NCBI GenBank assembly: GCA_900473045.1 | Contig: UCKS01000013.1 | Span: 1 to 64,000, forward strand | DNA length: 64,000 bases | Source: Hyphomicrobiales bacterium | Lineage (GTDB): Bacteria; Pseudomonadota; Alphaproteobacteria; Rhizobiales; Rhizobiaceae | Reading direction: 5' to 3' | In this document: positions 61,097-64,000 of the stretch, in pieces | Layout: each line of letters begins with the position of its first letter | Numbering within the stretch: position 1 is the stretch's first letter | Notes under the pieces: model-generated | What the model was told of the DNA's origin: nothing | Databases searched by the model: none | Seen by the model: the letters and a program-made list of their open reading frames with translations, nothing else | Position numbers and translations under genes: made by a program

Positions 61097-61609
61097 ATAC
61101 GCAACGCAACGATTCGTGCAAGAAGTTATTGGTTAACAGTTGCTTACACCCCGGAGGTCAGAAACTGAATCTGCAACGCTTGCCGACGCGTTTCATCTAT
61201 GAATCCAAAGCGTTCCTGTTCTCGCAGATGTGCCAGGGTGAAAAATCCGCAATGAAATGATTCATGTGTGTAATTCTGATTTGGGCGACGTCCTGGCGGA
61301 TTGAGGGGAGGGGAGCCAAAAGCGACTCACCCGCATCCGGTTGACAGTCTCCGCCACAACGACGGTTTTGTCGCGTATATTTGACCGCTTCGACATCCCA
61401 AAACTGCGTCAGAAAATGCGGCGACGGTAAACCGCAAGGGCCACGACTGTCACGCTCAAAGGCTCTGAACCATAATCAAATGCATATGGAATCCCCTTTG
61501 ATATTTCATTTTACATTACCATTCGGCATGACAAACTGAAATCAGCTGCTTTGCCAGTCATTCTGTGCCGGTTCTTCGGGAGCATGCCGGCCATTCAGGG
61601 AGGAGAAAC
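61097..61609. other. Intergenic region between repA and the ABC transporter operon
   Basis: About 510 bp without a gene. It should hold the promoters of repABC (leftward) and of the transporter operon (rightward). An AT-rich stretch with TTGACA-like sequences lies near 61340 and 61500, but no promoter pair is convincing. Confidence 0.4.
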
Positions 61610-62782
61610 ATGAAACGGGCCATCATCGCCGCGTTTGCGGCCATCATTCTGGGTAGTGGTGCCTATGCCGACACGATCAAGATCGGTGTCGTCGGTCCAT
61701 TCTCCGGACCATTTGCGCTGCAGGGTAAAAACTTCAAGGCAGGTATCGACGCCTATATGGCAATGCACGGCACGACCGTCGGCGACGACACCGTCAAGAT
61801 CATCTACCGCGACCTGCCGGCCGCTGACCCTGCGCAATCCAAGGCGCTGGCACAGGAACTGGTGGTCAAGGAAAAGGTGCAATATCTCGCCGGGTTCTAT
61901 TTTACCCCCGACGCTATGGCGGTCACGCCGATCCTCAAGCAGGCCGACGTGCCGCTGATCGTCATGAACGCCGCAACATCGGCGATCGTCACCAAGAGCC
62001 CGCTGGTCGTGCGCACCTCCTTCACCACCTGGCAGACCTCGACGCCGATCGCCAAGGTCGCGCATGACGCCGGCGTTGCCAAGGTCATCTCCATTGTCAG
62101 CGACTACGGCCCTGGCATCGACGCCGAAAACGCCTTCAAGGCCGGCTTCGAGAAGGAGGGCGGGGCAGTCGTCGAGGCGATCCGCATGCCGCTCTCGACC
62201 AACGACTTCAGCCCGATCATGCAGCGCATCAAGGATTCCGGCGCGCAGGGCGTTTTTGCCTTTCTGCCATCCGGTCCAACGACACTCGGTTTCGTCAAGG
62301 CCTACAATGAAAACGGCCTGAAGGCTGCCGGTATCAAGTTTTTCGCGCCCGGCGACCTGACGCAGGAATCCGATCTGCCGGCCCTTGGCGATGCGGCCCT
62401 CGGCATCCAGACGACGTTCCACTATGCGGTTTCTCACGATTCCCCGGAAAACAAGGCGTTCGTCGAAGCCGCCTCGAAGGCGATCGGCAATCCCGCCGAA
62501 CTGTCCTTTCCCTCTGTTGGTGCCTTCGACGGCATGAACGTCATCTATAAGATGATCGAGGCGACGGGCGGAGAGCAGGATGCGCAGAAAGCGGTCGATG
62601 CGGTAAAGGGCCTTTCCTGGATCAGCCCGCGCGGCCCGGTTTCGATCGATCCGGAATCGCGCCACATCACGCAAAACATCTACCTGCGCGAAGTGACGAA
62701 GGCGGATGACGGTTCCTATTATAACAAGGAAATCCAGACGTTCGAAAAGCAGGGCGATCCCGGGCTCGCGGCCATCAAGTAG
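61610..62782 (+). CDS. ABC transporter substrate-binding protein, branched-chain amino acid type
   Basis: ATG at 61610 with AGGGAGGAG upstream; signal peptide (RAIIAAFAAIILGSGAYA). Periplasmic binding fold 6: IKIGVVGPFSGPFALQGKNF, KIIYRDLPAADPAQSKALAQ, FYFTPDAMAVTPILKQADVP, SIVSDYGPGIDAENAFKAGF and GAFDGMNVIYKMI. This is the LivJ/LivK-like family, which in rhizobia also covers amides, aromatics and urea, so the ligand is open. First gene of an operon with two permeases; ATPase genes are expected past the right edge. Confidence 0.9.
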   Translation: MKRAIIAAFAAIILGSGAYADTIKIGVVGPFSGPFALQGKNFKAGIDAYMAMHGTTVGDDTVKIIYRDLPAADPAQSKALAQELVVKEKVQYLAGFYFTPDAMAVTPILKQADVPLIVMNAATSAIVTKSPLVVRTSFTTWQTSTPIAKVAHDAGVAKVISIVSDYGPGIDAENAFKAGFEKEGGAVVEAIRMPLSTNDFSPIMQRIKDSGAQGVFAFLPSGPTTLGFVKAYNENGLKAAGIKFFAPGDLTQESDLPALGDAALGIQTTFHYAVSHDSPENKAFVEAASKAIGNPAELSFPSVGAFDGMNVIYKMIEATGGEQDAQKAVDAVKGLSWISPRGPVSIDPESRHITQNIYLREVTKADDGSYYNKEIQTFEKQGDPGLAAIK

Positions 62783-62915
62783 ACAGCCAACGGCACATCG
62801 TACCGGCGCGTAGCGAGACAGATCGCACCTGCCAGTACCTTGCAGCATTTTCTTGCGATAGCGGGGGAGGGGAGGCACTCTCGTCTCCCGCAGACAACCG
62901 AATGGACATTGCGCG

Positions 62916-63779
62916 ATGCAGACAGTCTTCAGCATAGCCATCGACGCTTTTGCCTATGGCATGGTTCTCTTCGTCATCTCAATCGGCCTTTCGGTCACGA
63001 TGGGCCTGATGCGCGTCGTCAATTTGGCCCATGGCGCCTTTGCCATGATCGGCGGCTATATCGCCTCCTATGCGGCCCAGCACCTCGGTCTGGGTTATGC
63101 AGTGGCCGTTCTCCTCGCCGTTGTCGGCACGGTGATCATCGCCATCCCGATCGAACGGCTGCTCTATCGGCGCATTTACGGCGCCCCGGAACTGACGCAG
63201 GTCTTGATGACCATCGGCATCACCTTCTGCATCATCGGCATTGCCAACTATGTCTTTGGCCCGACGCTGAAGACGATACCCTTACCCCCGGCGCTTCAGG
63301 GCTCGGCCGACCTCGGTTTCCGCTCGATTGCCGTGCACCGCCTGTTTGCCATCGTCTGTGGCCTGGCCGTCGCCGGCGGACTTTGGTACGCGATCGAAAA
63401 AACGGCGTTCGGCGTCAAGTTGCGCGCCTCCGTCGATAATGCCTCCATGGCCGCCGCCCTCGGCGTGCGCACGGAAATCATCTACGCGATCAGTTTTGCT
63501 GTTGCGGTCGGTCTTGCCGCTTTCGGCGGTGTGCTGGGCGCCGAGCTTCTACCGGTCGAGCCTTATTATGCCCTGCGTTACATGGTGACCTTTCTGGTCG
63601 TTGTTTCCGTCGGCGGCGCCGGCTCCATTCCCGGCGCGCTTCTGGCTTGCCTCGTGCTCGGCGGCATCGATACGACTGGCCGCTATCTCATGCCGGAGTT
63701 CGGCGAATTCTTCTTCTACCTCGCGGTCATCGCCATCATCTGCGTTTTCCCGCGTGGCCTTGCCGGGCGGGCACGCTAG
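62916..63779 (+). CDS. ABC transporter permease, LivH type (287 aa)
   Basis: About eight membrane helices. Family marks are GLMRVVNLAHGAFAMIGGYI, RRIYGAPELTQVLMTIGIT, GVKLRASVDNASMAAALGVR (coupling loop) and FLVVVSVGGAGSIPGALLAC. Together with the next gene it forms the membrane channel for the binding protein at 61.6 kb. Spacing to the preceding gene is 133 bp; the next gene starts 1 bp after its stop. Confidence 0.9.
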   Translation: MQTVFSIAIDAFAYGMVLFVISIGLSVTMGLMRVVNLAHGAFAMIGGYIASYAAQHLGLGYAVAVLLAVVGTVIIAIPIERLLYRRIYGAPELTQVLMTIGITFCIIGIANYVFGPTLKTIPLPPALQGSADLGFRSIAVHRLFAIVCGLAVAGGLWYAIEKTAFGVKLRASVDNASMAAALGVRTEIIYAISFAVAVGLAAFGGVLGAELLPVEPYYALRYMVTFLVVVSVGGAGSIPGALLACLVLGGIDTTGRYLMPEFGEFFFYLAVIAIICVFPRGLAGRAR

Positions 63780-63780
63780 G

Positions 63781-64000
63781 ATGACGCTCATCATGAACAA
63801 TGAAACAGTCATAGCAAAGACCCGGCAAAGCCGCACTATCGGCCGCGATCTGACCGGCATCGGTGCCATCCTTGCTGTCGCGGTGGTCGGCTACTTCCTG
63901 TTTCCGGACAATCTCGCACTTTTGACACGGATCATCGCTATTGCACTTCTGGTCCTGTCGCTTGATCTCGTGACCGGCTATTGCGGCGTGGCGACCCTAG
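63781..64000 (+). CDS. ABC transporter permease, LivM type (partial, cut by window edge)
   Basis: The ATG at 63781 starts a frame with an N-terminal leader (QSRTIGRDLTGIG), hydrophobic helices (AILAVAVVGYFLFP and IIAIALLVLSLDLVTGY) and the LivM hallmark LDLVTGYCGVATL. About 73 codons are visible; the rest lies beyond the right edge. Confidence 0.85.
   Translation, partial: MTLIMNNETVIAKTRQSRTIGRDLTGIGAILAVAVVGYFLFPDNLALLTRIIAIALLVLSLDLVTGYCGVATL

Noticed and set aside
61595..62941. 448-codon minus-strand frame opposite the substrate-binding protein gene
   Set aside because: Antisense shadow; the binding-protein gene with signal peptide and ribosome binding site accounts for the sequence.

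Overview
The window looks like part of a repABC replicon (plasmid, megaplasmid or chromid) of a rhizobial alphaproteobacterium (Rhizobium, Agrobacterium, Ensifer or a relative). The main evidence is a complete repA-repB-repC cassette on the minus strand (57.1-61.1 kb). It has an antisense counter-transcribed RNA between repB and repC, parS-like palindromes between repA and repB, and a soluble FtsK-type translocase just downstream. Base composition is GC-rich, GTG and TTG starts are common, and most protein families are typical of rhizobia. No tRNA, rRNA or CRISPR array was seen.

Layout. (1) 0-3.5 kb: sparse DNA with two small coupled genes, then a LysR gene divergent from an XRE regulator. 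(2) 4.0-13.0 kb: an autoinducer-2 (AI-2) uptake and processing locus. It reads lsrA-lsrC-lsrD-lsrB plus a class II aldolase gene leftward, and lsrR-lsrK-lsrG rightward. Four TTCA(A)ATGA-type elements lie in the divergent promoter region. No lsrF is present, and the aldolase ends where related fusion proteins continue into a dehydrogenase domain. (3) 13.5-18.1 kb: a scar zone with an IS5-type transposase remnant, a secreted protein of unknown role, a sensor kinase and receiver pair that each carry one frameshift, a 5'-truncated SsuD-like monooxygenase, and fragments of families found intact further right. (4) 18.1-30.0 kb: a run of exported or membrane proteins (DUF1254/DUF1214, DUF2147, DUF4105, a DUF900 lipoprotein, DUF4239, an outer-membrane channel) and a membrane-bound winged-helix-like/TPR regulator. 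Four promoters here share a tandem element ending in GTAACATAC, 85-98 bp before the start codon. (5) 30.5-47.0 kb: a degraded ChaA-like antiporter gene, then a sensor kinase with a substrate-binding-protein-like sensor, a FixJ-type regulator and a single-domain receiver. These sit beside a periplasmic cassette of arylsulfatase, HAD phosphatase, Gly-rich protein, octahaem cytochrome c/TPR protein, DUF900 lipoprotein, outer-membrane protein, alkylsulfatase and outer-membrane channel. Four copies of CTTCCCCAAAGGACAATAG (one divergent) lie upstream of genes of this set. (6) 47-54 kb: an LssY_C-like protein with a frameshifted tail, an aldo/keto reductase and metallo-hydrolase pair divergent from a LysR gene, a decayed HxlR/epimerase pair, a membrane protein and an omptin-family protease. 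(7) 54.5-61.1 kb: ftsK-like gene and repCBA. (8) 61.6 kb to the right edge: the start of a branched-chain amino acid-type ABC transporter operon.

The best candidate for an undescribed system is the two-component-controlled, almost wholly exported sulfatase/multihaem cassette of 31-47 kb together with its related cassette at 18-30 kb. The two share two paralogous protein families (DUF900 lipoprotein, MetA-type channel) and a DUF1254 remnant, but have different promoter elements, which suggests two related periplasmic pathways under separate control. What they act on cannot be read from the sequence; sulfate esters are the most direct inference from the two sulfatase types.
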